Shown here piece by piece: positions 1 through 9,500 of a DNA stretch of 11,496 nucleotides. The translations under genes and the position numbers were made by a program. The notes beneath the pieces are model-generated. The model made no database searches. It was not told where the DNA came from and saw only the letters and a list, made by a program, of their open reading frames with translations. The stretch's first letter is position 1. Each line of letters opens with the position of its first letter. This stretch comes from Azoarcus sp031556475 (lineage in GTDB: Bacteria; Pseudomonadota; Gammaproteobacteria; Burkholderiales; Rhodocyclaceae), in NCBI GenBank assembly GCA_031556475.1, contig JAVBSY010000165.1, positions 1-11,496 on the forward strand. Direction: 5' to 3'.

Positions 1-1
1 G

Positions 2-202
2 GCGCTGGCGCTTTCGGCGCGCGGTGTGCCGGTGAGCTGGATCGGCTGGAGCGCGTGGCGGGGGCTGGGGATGAGCCGGGGGGTGGAGGATGAGGGGGAG
101 CTTGCGCGCGAGGGGTTGCAGTTGCTCGATGTGGCGCGGGCCGTGGAAATCAGTGTGAGGGCGGGAAAGGGCTCCAATGAAATGATCATGGTCGGCGCCG
201 GT
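2..202 (+). other. Ketoreductase (KR) domain, C-terminal end
   Basis: Residues 1-67 of the fragment. KR domains of PKSs use NADPH to reduce the beta-keto group. Only the end of the fold is visible (the Trp-rich strand, a Gly-Met loop, then a Leu-Leu-Asp-Val helix). The NADPH-binding site, catalytic Tyr and stereochemistry motifs are outside the window, so activity and stereochemical type cannot be judged. Confidence 0.7.
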
Positions 203-607
203 GAAGAAAAAGCGCTGGAAACGGGCGCGATCTCGCTTCCGGCGGTGGCGGGGGAGGACATCGCACGGCTGCTCAAAACGGGCCTGGAAGACATTCTCGG
301 CCAGGAGATTTCCTCCAGCGCGAGCCTGTTCGAACAGGGTGGCGGTTCGATCGACGTCATTCGCTATCAGCGGCGCATACGCCGCGACCTGGGCGTGGAG
401 GTCGATGTGGCCGCCTTGATCGGCTATCCGACGATCGATTCGCTCGCGGGCTATCTGCGCCGCCAGTTGGATAGGGATGCGGGGCAGGGGGCGGAGCAGA
501 TACGGCTGCCGCAAGGCGACATCCAGCTCGATTTCCCCGCCCGCGATGAGCGCTTGAAGGCGCGCCGGGACAGGATGAAGGCGCGCATGGTGGAGGCGGG
601 CGAATGA
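2..607 (+). CDS. Modular polyketide synthase, C-terminal fragment (KR end - ACP)
   Basis: This is the last 201 residues of a larger modular PKS. The frame is open to the left edge, so the true start lies upstream; the GTG at 26 sits inside a domain and is not a plausible start. Residues 1-67 look like the C-terminal end of a ketoreductase domain: a beta-strand and loop of the type WIGWSAWRGLGM followed by the LLDVARA helix, matching the usual 'NWGxWxxxGM...GLxPLDxxxA' pattern. Residues 84-155 form a carrier protein with the phosphopantetheine serine at Ser116. Residues 165-201 are a charged, Arg/Lys/Glu-rich tail that could be a docking segment for the next subunit. The stop codon (605-607) overlaps the next gene's ATG in an ATGA arrangement, implying one operon. 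The upstream KS, AT and any other domains are outside the window. Confidence 0.9.
   Translation, partial: ALALSARGVPVSWIGWSAWRGLGMSRGVEDEGELAREGLQLLDVARAVEISVRAGKGSNEMIMVGAGEEKALETGAISLPAVAGEDIARLLKTGLEDILGQEISSSASLFEQGGGSIDVIRYQRRIRRDLGVEVDVAALIGYPTIDSLAGYLRRQLDRDAGQGAEQIRLPQGDIQLDFPARDERLKARRDRMKARMVEAGE
251..466 (+). other. Acyl carrier protein domain, unusual GGGSID site
   Basis: Residues 84-155. This is a four-helix carrier-protein pattern: an acidic first helix (DIARLLKTGLEDILG), the SLFEQGGGSIDVIRYQRRI active-site segment, and YPTIDSLAGYL at the end. Ser116 (codon 347-349) is the expected phosphopantetheine attachment point. PKS ACPs usually read G-x-D-S-L here. This one has Gly in place of the Asp before the serine and Ile in place of the following Leu, so it is divergent but keeps the essential serine. 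Confidence 0.85.
592..596 (+). promoter_or_regulatory. Ribosome binding site for the KS-AT-CP gene
   Basis: GGAGG lies 7 bases before the ATG at 604, inside the end of the upstream coding region. It supports 604 as the start codon and, with the ATGA overlap, translational coupling. Confidence 0.7.
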
Positions 608-3546
608 GCGGCCGCGCCAATCACGAAGACGCCATCGCCATCATCGGCGCAAGCGGCCGTTTTTCCGCCGCCGCCACGCTGGAAGCGCTGTGGTGCCTGC
701 TCGAACGCGGAGGCAATGCCGCCGTTCGCCATGACCGCGATGCATTGTTGCGGGCGGGTGAGGATGCGGCGTTGATCGATCTCCCGCGTTATGTGCCGGT
801 TTCGATGGAGCTGGATGGAATCGACTGCTTCGATGCCGCCTTTTTCGGTTTCAGCGAGCGGCAGGCGCGGCTGTTCGATCCGCAGAACAGGCTGTTGCTG
901 GAAACGGCCTGGCATGCGCTGGAAGATGCCGGGCATGCGCCGGCGGCGGTGGGCAAGACCTGCCGGGTTGGGGTTTTCGCCGGCAAGAATCCGCCCCAAT
1001 ACCTGCTCGACAACCTCGGCGACGTGTATCGCGATGTCCTGCGCAGCGGCGACGTGTCGCGGCAACTCGAATTGCTCACCGCGAACGACAAGGATTATCT
1101 GGCGAACTGGATCGCGTACAAACTCGGCTTGTCCGGGCCGGTGCTGAATATCCAGACCGCCTGCTCGACGGGGCTGGCGGTGGTCGCCGCCGCCTGCCAG
1201 AGCCTTCTGTCCTATCAATGCGACATGGCGCTCGCCGGTGCGGCGGGGCTGAACCTGTCGCGCGGACGCGGCTATCTGCATCAACCCGACAGCATCCTTT
1301 GCGCCGATGGGGTGTGCCGCCCCTTCGACGCGGAGGCGGCCGGGACGCTCAACGGCAATGGCGTCGCGGCGGTCGTGCTGAAACGCTACGAGGATGCCGT
1401 CGAGGACGGCGACCGTATCGACGCGCTGATTCTCGGTGCCGGGCTGAGCAACGACGCCGATCTCAAGCAGGATTTCATGGCACCAGGCATCGACGGCCAG
1501 GCCCAGGCGATTCGCGCCGCGCTGCGTCAGGCGGGCGTCGGGCCGGACGATATCGATTATGTGGAAGCGCACGGCACGGGCACCAGGCTGGGCGATCCGG
1601 TGGAAATCATGGCGCTCGGGCAGGCTTTCGGCAGCGGGCGGAACCGTGCCGAGCCGTGCCTGCTGGGGTCGATAAAAGGCAATCTGGGGCATTTGAATGC
1701 GTGCGCCGGCCTGGCCGGATTGCTGAAAGTGGTCTTGTCGCTGCGCCACGAGGCCTTGCCGCCGCAGGCGAATTTCACCCGGCTCAATCCGCATATCAAG
1801 CTTGACGACGGGCGGTTCGCGGTGAATGAGCGCCTGCGCGCCTGGCCGCGGCGGGCGGATCGTCCGCGCCGCGCGGGTATCAGCTCTTTCGGTTTTGGCG
1901 GCTCGAACGTGCATATGGTGCTGGAAGAAGCGCCAGCGCCGAAGATGCCGCCGGCCGCGCCCCGTTCCCACGAACTGGTGTTTTTCTCCGCCGCCTCCGA
2001 GCGGCAGTTGCAGCGTCTGGGCGCGTCGTGGGCGGAGGCGCTGGCCGATCGTCCGGCGGCGGATGCCGCCTACGTATCGCTTGCCGGGCGCGGTCATTTC
2101 GATGTGCGCGCCGTTCGCGTGGTCGGGCGCGGGGAACGCGGCGGCGAGGCATTCGCCGATCTGCGCCCGCAGGCCGTGGTGGCCGATCCACGCTGCTGCT
2201 GGATGTTTACCGGCCAGGGGGTGAAGGCGCTCGGCATGGGGCGGCAGCTTGCCGTGCGGTATCCGGCGTTCCGCGACGCAATCGCCGAGTGCCGCGCGGC
2301 GCTGGGACGCGAGACCGCTGATGATGTCTGGCCCGAGCGCGAAAACGGGGCCGGTCTGCAGCGGCCCTCGGTATTGCAGCCGGCCTTGTTCATGATGCAG
2401 TACGCCTTGTCCCGCTTGTGGCGTTCGGTCGGCATGGCGCCCGATTGCGTGGCCGGCCATAGCCTCGGTGAAATCGCGGCGGCCTGCGTGGCTGGCGCTT
2501 TGAGCGCCGGGCAGGGCGTGGTGCTGGCGCGGTTGCGCGGCGAAGCGGTCGAGGCCGTTCCTTCCGGCAAGGGCGGCATGCTCGCGGTGGTCGCCGCCGC
2601 GCAGGCCATGCCGGTGCTGCCGGCCGACCTGGCGATCGCCGCATACAACGCCGACGATCTGACGGTGGTCGCGGGCCCCACCGCGAGCGTGGAGGCGTTC
2701 GCCCAGGAATGCCGCCGCGACGGGGTGGCCACGATGCCGCTTGCGGTGAGCCACGCTTTCCACACGCCGATGATGGCGGAGGCCGCCGCCTGCCTGGCGC
2801 GAAATCTGGATGCCTTGCCCGCGCGCGCTCCGGCCGTTCCCATGTTCAGTTCCGTGACCGGGGCGCGTTTGGAAGACGCGCCGGACCGGGAGTATTGGCT
2901 GCGCCATCTGCTCGCGCCCACGCTTTTCGCGCAGAGCCTGCACGCGGCGGTCGAAACGCGCCGGGTCACGCTGGCGCTGGAAATAGGGCCACAGGCGTTG
3001 CTGAGCGCGGTGGCGAAGCGGGCGGGGGTACGGACGGTCGCCAGTTGCGTTTCCGCCGATAGCGAAGGATCGGACTGGCTGCATGCGCTGGGTGCGCTCT
3101 ACGTACATGGCTTGACGCCTGATCCGGCCGGCCTGTTTCCGCAGGGCGGGCCGCGCTTGTCCTTGCCGGGCTATCCGTTCGAGAGAAAAAGTTTTTGGGT
3201 CGAGGCGGCGCCGGCGATCCGGTACCCGGCGGCGGATGCCCCGGTGGCGTCGGCGTGCCGCGCGCCGGAAGCGGTGGGCGAGGGTGGCCCGGACGAGCCG
3301 GGCGACGAACTGCTGCAGTTGCTGACCGAGTATTGGCGCACTTACCTGGGTAGCACGGATATCGCCACGGACGACGATTTCTTTGCGCTGGGCGGAAATT
3401 CACTGGCCGCGATGCAGATCCGCGAGGCGATCCATCGTGATCTCGGTACCTCGATCGAAATGGAAACCTTCATGACCGTCAGGACACTGGCGCAACTGCG
3501 TGCGCTCGTCGCCGAGCGCGTGATGGAAGAGGAAGCTCATGCATAA
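604..3546 (+). CDS. Polyketide synthase, single module KS-AT-CP
   Basis: A complete 980-residue type I PKS that performs one malonyl extension. Domains: KS (about 9-441), AT (about 533-830) followed by the LPGYPF post-AT motif at 854-859, and a carrier protein (about 900-975). KS residues Cys187 (in QTACSTG), His323 (EAHGTGT) and His363 (KGNLGH) are all present. The AT has GQG at 537-539, the nucleophile Ser620 in GHSLGE, and HAFH at 717-720, the motif linked to malonyl rather than methylmalonyl selection. The carrier serine is Ser933. There is no KR, DH, ER or methyltransferase, so the beta-keto group should remain unless an enzyme acts in trans. The start at 604 is supported by a GGAGG site and begins 8-9 residues before the KS fold. 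The gene sits between a KR-ACP PKS and a Cy-starting NRPS, so it is the PKS-to-NRPS hand-over module. The short acidic C-terminus (EEEAHA) may help dock to the NRPS. Confidence 0.96.
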   Translation: MSGRANHEDAIAIIGASGRFSAAATLEALWCLLERGGNAAVRHDRDALLRAGEDAALIDLPRYVPVSMELDGIDCFDAAFFGFSERQARLFDPQNRLLLETAWHALEDAGHAPAAVGKTCRVGVFAGKNPPQYLLDNLGDVYRDVLRSGDVSRQLELLTANDKDYLANWIAYKLGLSGPVLNIQTACSTGLAVVAAACQSLLSYQCDMALAGAAGLNLSRGRGYLHQPDSILCADGVCRPFDAEAAGTLNGNGVAAVVLKRYEDAVEDGDRIDALILGAGLSNDADLKQDFMAPGIDGQAQAIRAALRQAGVGPDDIDYVEAHGTGTRLGDPVEIMALGQAFGSGRNRAEPCLLGSIKGNLGHLNACAGLAGLLKVVLSLRHEALPPQANFTRLNPHIKLDDGRFAVNERLRAWPRRADRPRRAGISSFGFGGSNVHMVLEEAPAPKMPPAAPRSHELVFFSAASERQLQRLGASWAEALADRPAADAAYVSLAGRGHFDVRAVRVVGRGERGGEAFADLRPQAVVADPRCCWMFTGQGVKALGMGRQLAVRYPAFRDAIAECRAALGRETADDVWPERENGAGLQRPSVLQPALFMMQYALSRLWRSVGMAPDCVAGHSLGEIAAACVAGALSAGQGVVLARLRGEAVEAVPSGKGGMLAVVAAAQAMPVLPADLAIAAYNADDLTVVAGPTASVEAFAQECRRDGVATMPLAVSHAFHTPMMAEAAACLARNLDALPARAPAVPMFSSVTGARLEDAPDREYWLRHLLAPTLFAQSLHAAVETRRVTLALEIGPQALLSAVAKRAGVRTVASCVSADSEGSDWLHALGALYVHGLTPDPAGLFPQGGPRLSLPGYPFERKSFWVEAAPAIRYPAADAPVASACRAPEAVGEGGPDEPGDELLQLLTEYWRTYLGSTDIATDDDFFALGGNSLAAMQIREAIHRDLGTSIEMETFMTVRTLAQLRALVAERVMEEEAHA
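628..1926 (+). other. Ketosynthase (KS) domain
   Basis: Residues 9-441. It catalyses decarboxylative Claisen condensation of the upstream acyl chain with the extender unit. The nucleophile Cys187 is in QTACSTG (the common form is DTACSSS), with His323 in EAHGTGT and His363 in GNLGH. The closing SSFGFGGSNVH motif is intact. Nothing suggests inactivation, and Cys187 argues against a decarboxylating KSQ loading domain. Confidence 0.95.
2200..3090 (+). other. Acyltransferase (AT) domain, predicted malonyl-specific
   Basis: Residues 533-830. It loads the extender unit onto the downstream carrier. The GQG oxyanion motif (537-539), Ser620 in GHSLGE and the HAFH motif (717-720) are present. In AT families HAFH correlates with malonyl-CoA and YASH with methylmalonyl-CoA. 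This is a built-in AT, so this module is cis-AT. Confidence 0.92.
3301..3528 (+). other. Carrier protein of the PKS module (PCP-like motif)
   Basis: Residues 900-975. The phosphopantetheine serine is Ser933 within DDDFFALGGNSLAAM. The FFxLGGNS signature is more typical of peptidyl carriers than of PKS ACPs (GxDSL). This fits a module that hands its chain directly to an NRPS Cy domain. Confidence 0.88.
3529..3533 (+). promoter_or_regulatory. Ribosome binding site for the NRPS gene
   Basis: GAGGA, within the purine run GAAGAGGAAG, lies 5 bases before the ATG at 3539, inside the end of the PKS gene. It fixes the NRPS start and suggests coupled translation. Confidence 0.65.
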
Positions 3547-6500
3547 AGACGCCATGGAAGTGCTGCGGGAACACGCAAACGCCGACGTGCTCGCCGACAG
3601 GATCCGGCGTGCGCGCGAACGGCAGAAACAGGGCGCGGCCCTGCTTGCCACCGAGCCCGCCGCCCGCTTCGATGTGTTTGCGATGACGGACATGCAGCAG
3701 GCGTACTGGATCGGTCGCCGGGAGGCGATGAGCGACGGCGCTTCGGCGATCCACTTCTACACCGAGTACGACATCGACGACTTCGATGCGCCGCGCTTCG
3801 CGCAGGCGTGGCGGCGTTTGCTCGAACGCCACGACATGCTGCGCGCGGTCGCGCTGCCCGACGGCACGCAGCGGGTGCTGGCGGACATTCCTGATTATGC
3901 GATCCGCCACGAAAACCTGTCGCACCTGCCCGAGGATGAGCGCGATGCCGTCCTGCTCGGGGCGCGCGCCGAACTGTCCCATCGCAGAGCGGATATTTCC
4001 ACGTGGCCGCAGTTCGAAATCCGGACGTATTGCCTGGGCCGCGCGACGCGGCTGATGTTCAGCCTCGACATCTGGTGCACCGACGGGCGCAGCCTGCAGG
4101 TGCTGTTCCACGAACTGGCGACGCTGTACCGCGATCCGCAGGCGCATCTGGCCGACTTGCGGATGTCGTTCCGCGACTACGTCATGTGGCTGCAGGCGCA
4201 GGAACAGACGCCCGCCTACGAAAACTCGCTGGCCTATTGGCGCGGGCGCCTGGGTGAAATCGGCGGCCCGCCGCGCCTGCCGATGCGGATGCAGGACGGA
4301 GGCGGCGAATTCACCCGTCTGGCGCACGTCTTCGACCAGGGGCAAAGCGCGTTGCTGGCCGCGCGCGCGGCCGAACTGGGCATTACCGTCAACGGCCTGT
4401 TGCTGGGGATGTTCGCCGAGGTTCTGGCCTTCTGGAGCGACGAGCCCCGGTTCACCATCAATATTCCGCGTTTCAACCGCCCGCAGATCCATCCGCAGAT
4501 CAACGGCGTCGTCGGCGAGTTCGCGTCCTTCACCCTGCTGGGCGTCGACAGGCCGGTGGGCCAGCCGTTGCGCGAACGTCTGGCCGGATTGCAGCGCCAG
4601 TTGTGGCGCGACCTCGAGCACGATCGGGTTTCGGGCGTCAGGTTGCTGCGCGAGATGGCGCGGGTTTCCGGAACCATGAATGTCGGCGCGATGCCGATCG
4701 TATTCACCTCTGCGCCGGACGTGCGCGAGCAGCGGGCCGATACTGGCAGCCTTGGCCGCCTGGTCTACAACCTGACGCAAACGCCGCAGGTATGGCTCGA
4801 TTGCCAATACTACTGGGCCGACGAATGCCTGCATGTCCATTGGGACCACATCGCCGGACGTTTTCCCGAGGGCATGGTGGCGGAGATGTTTTCCGCATAC
4901 ACGCGGCTGCTGCTGACGGCAACCCGGGACGACTGGCACGCGCTGCTGGACGAGATCCATCCGCTGGATCTGCCGCAGGCACAGCGGCAGGTTCGCGGCA
5001 GCGTCAACGGTGTCCGGGCCGATTACGACCGGCGTCCGCTGTATCGCCAGTTCGTCGAAACCGCTCGCGCTGCGGGGCAGGGCGGACGGAAGGCGGTCGT
5101 CGCCGCCGATGGCGTATTCAGCTATGACGAACTTCTGGCGCGCAGCGCCCGCCTTGGCGCCCATCTGAATATGTTCCGCCCGCATGCAGGTGACGGCGCG
5201 CCATTCATCGTCGCGCTCCTGCTCGGCAAGGGCAGGCATCAGCCATTGGCGGTGCTGGCGGCATTGGCGGCGGGGGCAGCCTACCTGCCGCTCGATATCG
5301 AGCAGCCGCCGGCGCGGTTGCGCGCGATACTTGAAGACGCCCGTCCGGCGCTGGTGATCGCCGATGCGGCTACCCGCGCCCTGGTCGATGCGGCGGTGCC
5401 GGTCCTCGACCTCGATGCCGATTCCGCGCTGTTCGAACAGGGCGATGCGCCGGTGCCCGAGCGGCAGCCGGGCTGGCAGGCCCCGGAGGAAACGGCGGCC
5501 TATGTCATCTATACCTCCGGTACGACGGGCCGCCCCAAGGGGGTGGTGATCGAGCAGCGCAGCGTGCTCAACATGGTGTCGTACAGCAACGCGCGCTTCG
5601 AGCTTGCGCCATCGGGCGTGGTTCTCGGTGTGACCGCGCTGCATCACGATCTGTCCGTCTACGATCTGTTCGGCGCGTTTTGCGCTGGCGCGACGCTCGT
5701 TTTGCCGAGCGAACACCAGCGCAAGGACCCGGCGCACTGGATGGCGCTGATCAAGGCGCATGCGGTGACTTTCTGGAACAGCGTGCCGGCCGCGCTGGAA
5801 ATGCTGCTGACGTGGGCCGAATCGCATGGCGGGCAATGCCCGGCGCTGCGTGCCGTGATCGTCGGCGGCGACTGGGTGCCGCGGACGCTGCATGAGCGGC
5901 TGCGCCGCGCCGCGCCCGAAGCCGTGCTCTACAGCATCGGCGGACCGACCGAAACGACGGTGTGGAACATCGTCAATCAGGTGCGCGAGGAACCCGGTTG
6001 GCGCAGTGTTCCATATGGCTATCCATTGCCGAACTGCACCTACCGGGTTCTCGACGACGATCTGCGCGACCGTCCCGATTGGGTCACGGGTGAGATGTAC
6101 TGCGGCGGAGCCGCGCTGGCGCGCGGCTATCTCGACGATGCGCAACGCACCGCCGAGGCGTTCGTCACCGATCCACGCAGCGGGGAGCGGCTGTACCGCA
6201 CGGGCGATCTGGGCCGTTACCGTCCGGACGGCCGTATCGAGTTCATCGGCCGGCGCGACGGACAGCTCAAGGTGCGCGGCAACCGTGTCGAAACCGGTGA
6301 AATACAGGCGGTGCTCGAAAGCTGGCCGGAAGTCGTCCGCGCGCTCGCTTACCTTTACCAGGGCCGCCTGGCCGCGACACTGGTGCTGGCGCCGGGACGG
6401 GCACCGCTTGCCGAAGCGGAACTGCATCGCCGCGCCGAGCGGGATCTGAGTCCGGCGATGGTGCCTTCCATATGGCTGCAGACCGAACAGCTTCCGCTTA

Positions 6501-9500
6501 CCGGTAACGGCAAGGTGGATATGCCGCGTTTGCTGGAGCAGACGGCGCAGGCCGCGACGGTTTCGCCGGTGCAAGGCGATGGCGGGCGTCCGTTGAGCGA
6601 CGTCGAACTGGCGCTGGCCGATCTGTGGAAAGATTTGCTTGGCCGGGCGCCCACCGGTCCGGACGATAATTTTTTCGCGCTGGGTGGCGATTCGTTGCTG
6701 GCGGTGCGGCTGAATGCGGCGGTACGGGTACGCTTCGGCAAGGAGTTGCCGCTTGCCCGGTTGTTCGACCACGCATCGCTGGCCGGGCAGGCCGCGTTGC
6801 TGAACGCCGCCGGCGGCGGGACGGAAAGCATTCCGGCGCTGCGGCAGGAGGAGTATCCACTGTCGTGGAGCCAGGAAAGCGTGTGGCTGGTCGAGCAGTT
6901 GGCCGGCGGTGATTCGGGCTACACCATTCTGTTCGGCCTGCGCAGCGACGGGACTTTGCAGATCGAGCTGTTGCGCCGGGCGCTGTCGGCACTGCAGCAG
7001 CGGCATTTTCCGCTGGCCTGCGTCTATGTCGCGACCGATGAGGGGCCGCGGCAGCGGCGCATCGATGCGGCCGAGCCGCCGCTTGTGGTCGAGGAGCGGA
7101 TACCGGAGGCGGCGTTGCAGGACGCTTTCGCGCAGGCGGCGGCGCGGCGTTTCGACCTCGAGCATGCCCCGGCCTGGCGCGTGCATCTGTTTCCGCTTGT
7201 CGAGGGTGGTTACGGCATCCTGTTGAATTTCCACCATATCGGTTTCGACGGGTGGTCGATCCAGGTTTTTCTGAGCGAACTTGCCGTCGAATATCGTGTG
7301 CTGCAGGGTGCGCGCGGCGACGAGCCGGCGGCGGCGGAAATTTCGTACGGAGATTACGCCGTATGGAACCGGCAACGCGTGGCGGCGACGGAAGCGGACG
7401 ATCTGGCGTTCTGGCAAGGCATGCTGGAGGGTGGCCAGGATCTGGCCCTGCCGACCGACATGCCCCGTACGGCGCGGCGCAGCGCGGCCGGCGCGGTGCA
7501 AGGCCATCGGATACCCGCCGACATTCTGGCCGGAATCGAGCAACTGGCTGGCGAACGCGGCACGACGCTGTTTGTGGCGCTGCTGGCCGCGTATCAGGCG
7601 CTGCTTGGGCACTATGCGGACCAGGACGATTTCTTCGTCGGCATTTACGACGCTGGCCGCGAGCACCCGCAAACGCAGAATCTGATCGGCTGCTTCGTCA
7701 ACAATCAGGTATCGCGCGCGCATCTGCGGCCGGCCATGACGTTCGCCGGGCTGATCGAGCACACGGCCGGGCAGCGCCGGCAGGCGCTGGATCACCAGGC
7801 GCTGCCTTTTCCCCGCCTGGTGCAGGCGCTGGGGGGAGGGGGCGACATCAGCCGCCATCCGCTGTACCAGGTCGGTTTCGTCATGCAGGCGGCTGCGTCG
7901 CAGCTCTCCGCGCTGGGCGCGACGGCGTTGCGGATGCTGGATGTCCGCATCCAGACCGCGCACATGGATCTCGAACTGTACGTGTGGCCGGACCCGGACG
8001 GATTGCACCTGCAAATGAACTACAACCGGGCGTTGTTCAAGGCGGAAACGGTGGAGCATCTGCTCCGGTCCTACGAACGGCTGCTGGCGGCCGTGCTGCG
8101 CGACCCCGATATACGGTTGGATGCGTTGCTGGACACTGGCGATCGGCCTGTTTCCAGGCGTGCTCCCCTGTCTCCGTACCGCAGCCCGGTGGAGATGCTG
8201 CAAGAGGGTTTTGCACTGGACGGCGCGAACACGGCGCTGATCGATGGCGAGCGGCATTTCAGTTTCAGCCAGCTCGACCGGATGGCGGGCGGTATCGTCA
8301 CGCAGCTTCGGCAAGCCGGCGTCGGCCCGGGCGATGCGGTGGGCGTCAACATGCCGCGCTGCCCGGAGCAAGTGGCTGCGATGTTGGCCTGCCTGTATGC
8401 CGGGGCTGTCTATGTGCCGTTGGATCCGGCCCAGCCGCTGGAGCGGCTGCGCTACATCGTCGCCGATGCCAGGCCCATGTTGTGCCTGCACCGGGACGGT
8501 GAGGGGCAGGATTTAGGGGCCGTTCGCAGCATGGCCACTGGTGGCGAGGCAGCGCCGGCCCCGGCGGTGCCGTATCCGTCGAAGCCGGAGGATGTCTTCG
8601 CGCTGCTGTATACCTCGGGTTCCACCGGGCGCCCCAAGGGCGTGAAGGCCACGCTCGGGTCGGCGGCGAGCCGCATGGCGTGGATGCGGGCGGACTATCC
8701 GCTTGCCCGGCAGGATCGGTATTGCCAGCGCACCACGCTCAGCTTTGTCGATGCCTTGTGGGAAGTATTGGATCCGCTGGCGGCGGGCGCGATGGTCGTC
8801 ATTGCCGGGGATGCGCGCGACCCGCTGGTGCTGGCGGAGCTGATCGGCGAGCATCAGGTGACACGCCTGGCGGTCGTGCCGAGCCTGCTGCGCGGTTGGC
8901 TGCAAGCCGGCGAGGACGCACTTTCGCGGCTCGGTTCACTGCAATATCTTTTCAGCAGCGGCGAGGCGCTGGAGGCGCCGCTGATGCGCGCTTTCTATGC
9001 GGCATTGCCGAATGTGCGCGTGATCAATCTGTACGGATCGTCCGAAGTCAACGACGTGGCCGGCTACGAGGTGCCCCGTCCCGTGCCGGACGCCATTCCG
9101 ATTGGTGCCGCGCTGCCTGGATGCGAACTGTACCTGCTCGACCGTTGGGGACGCGTGCGTCCGCAGGGACTGCCCGGCGTTCTGCACGTGGGTGGAGATC
9201 ATCTGTTCGCAGGCTACATGGATGGGCGGCATGCTCCGCTCGCCATGGTCGGCGCGGAAAAGGCGCTGTCGATGGGCGACATCGCCCATTGCGGAGCGGA
9301 TGGATGGCTTTACTACCACGGCCGCCGTGACGATCTGGTGAAAGTGCGCGGCAACCGGGTCGAACTCGGCGAAGTCGCGGCAGTGTTGCAGGGCATCGAG
9401 GCCGTCGAGGAACAATTCGTCTTTGCCGCACAGGGCGCGGACGGAGAAACCGAACTGCGTGCCGCGCTCGTGCTGGCCAGCGTGGCGCGTGATGCGGACG

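Noticed and set aside
26..607. Treating the GTG at 26 as the start of a small gene
   Set aside because: The same frame is open to the left edge and the KR fold is already under way before position 26, so this is an internal codon of a larger gene.
604..1926. A loading-type decarboxylating ketosynthase
   Set aside because: The active-site residue is Cys187, not Gln, and both catalytic histidines are present.
451..3108. An 885-residue minus-strand open frame opposite the KS-AT-CP gene
   Set aside because: Same reason: low-complexity Arg/Gln/His-rich translation antisense to a well-supported PKS.
3668..4948. Calling the first NRPS domain an ordinary or inactive condensation domain because HHxxxDG is missing
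   Set aside because: The missing motif is replaced by the exact Cy signature D-x4-D-x2-S together with the other Cy motifs, so it is an active-looking heterocyclization domain.
3479..8491. A 1670-residue open frame on the minus strand opposite the NRPS
   Set aside because: It lies antisense to a gene with intact catalytic motifs. Its translation is rich in Arg, Gln, His and Ala without recognisable domains, the typical shadow of a high-GC gene with G/C-ending codons.
7252..8502. A 416-residue plus-strand frame inside the NRPS
   Set aside because: Out of frame with the C2 and A2 domains, which carry correct motifs; the translation is Arg/Gly/Ala-rich with no domain.
6270..9362. Near-identical short direct repeats encoding KVRGNRVE (about 6270 and 9342) and TGRPKG (about 5525 and 8628)
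   Set aside because: These are conserved adenylation-domain core motifs coded with the same preferred codons. They are expected in any multi-A NRPS and not evidence of a mobile element.
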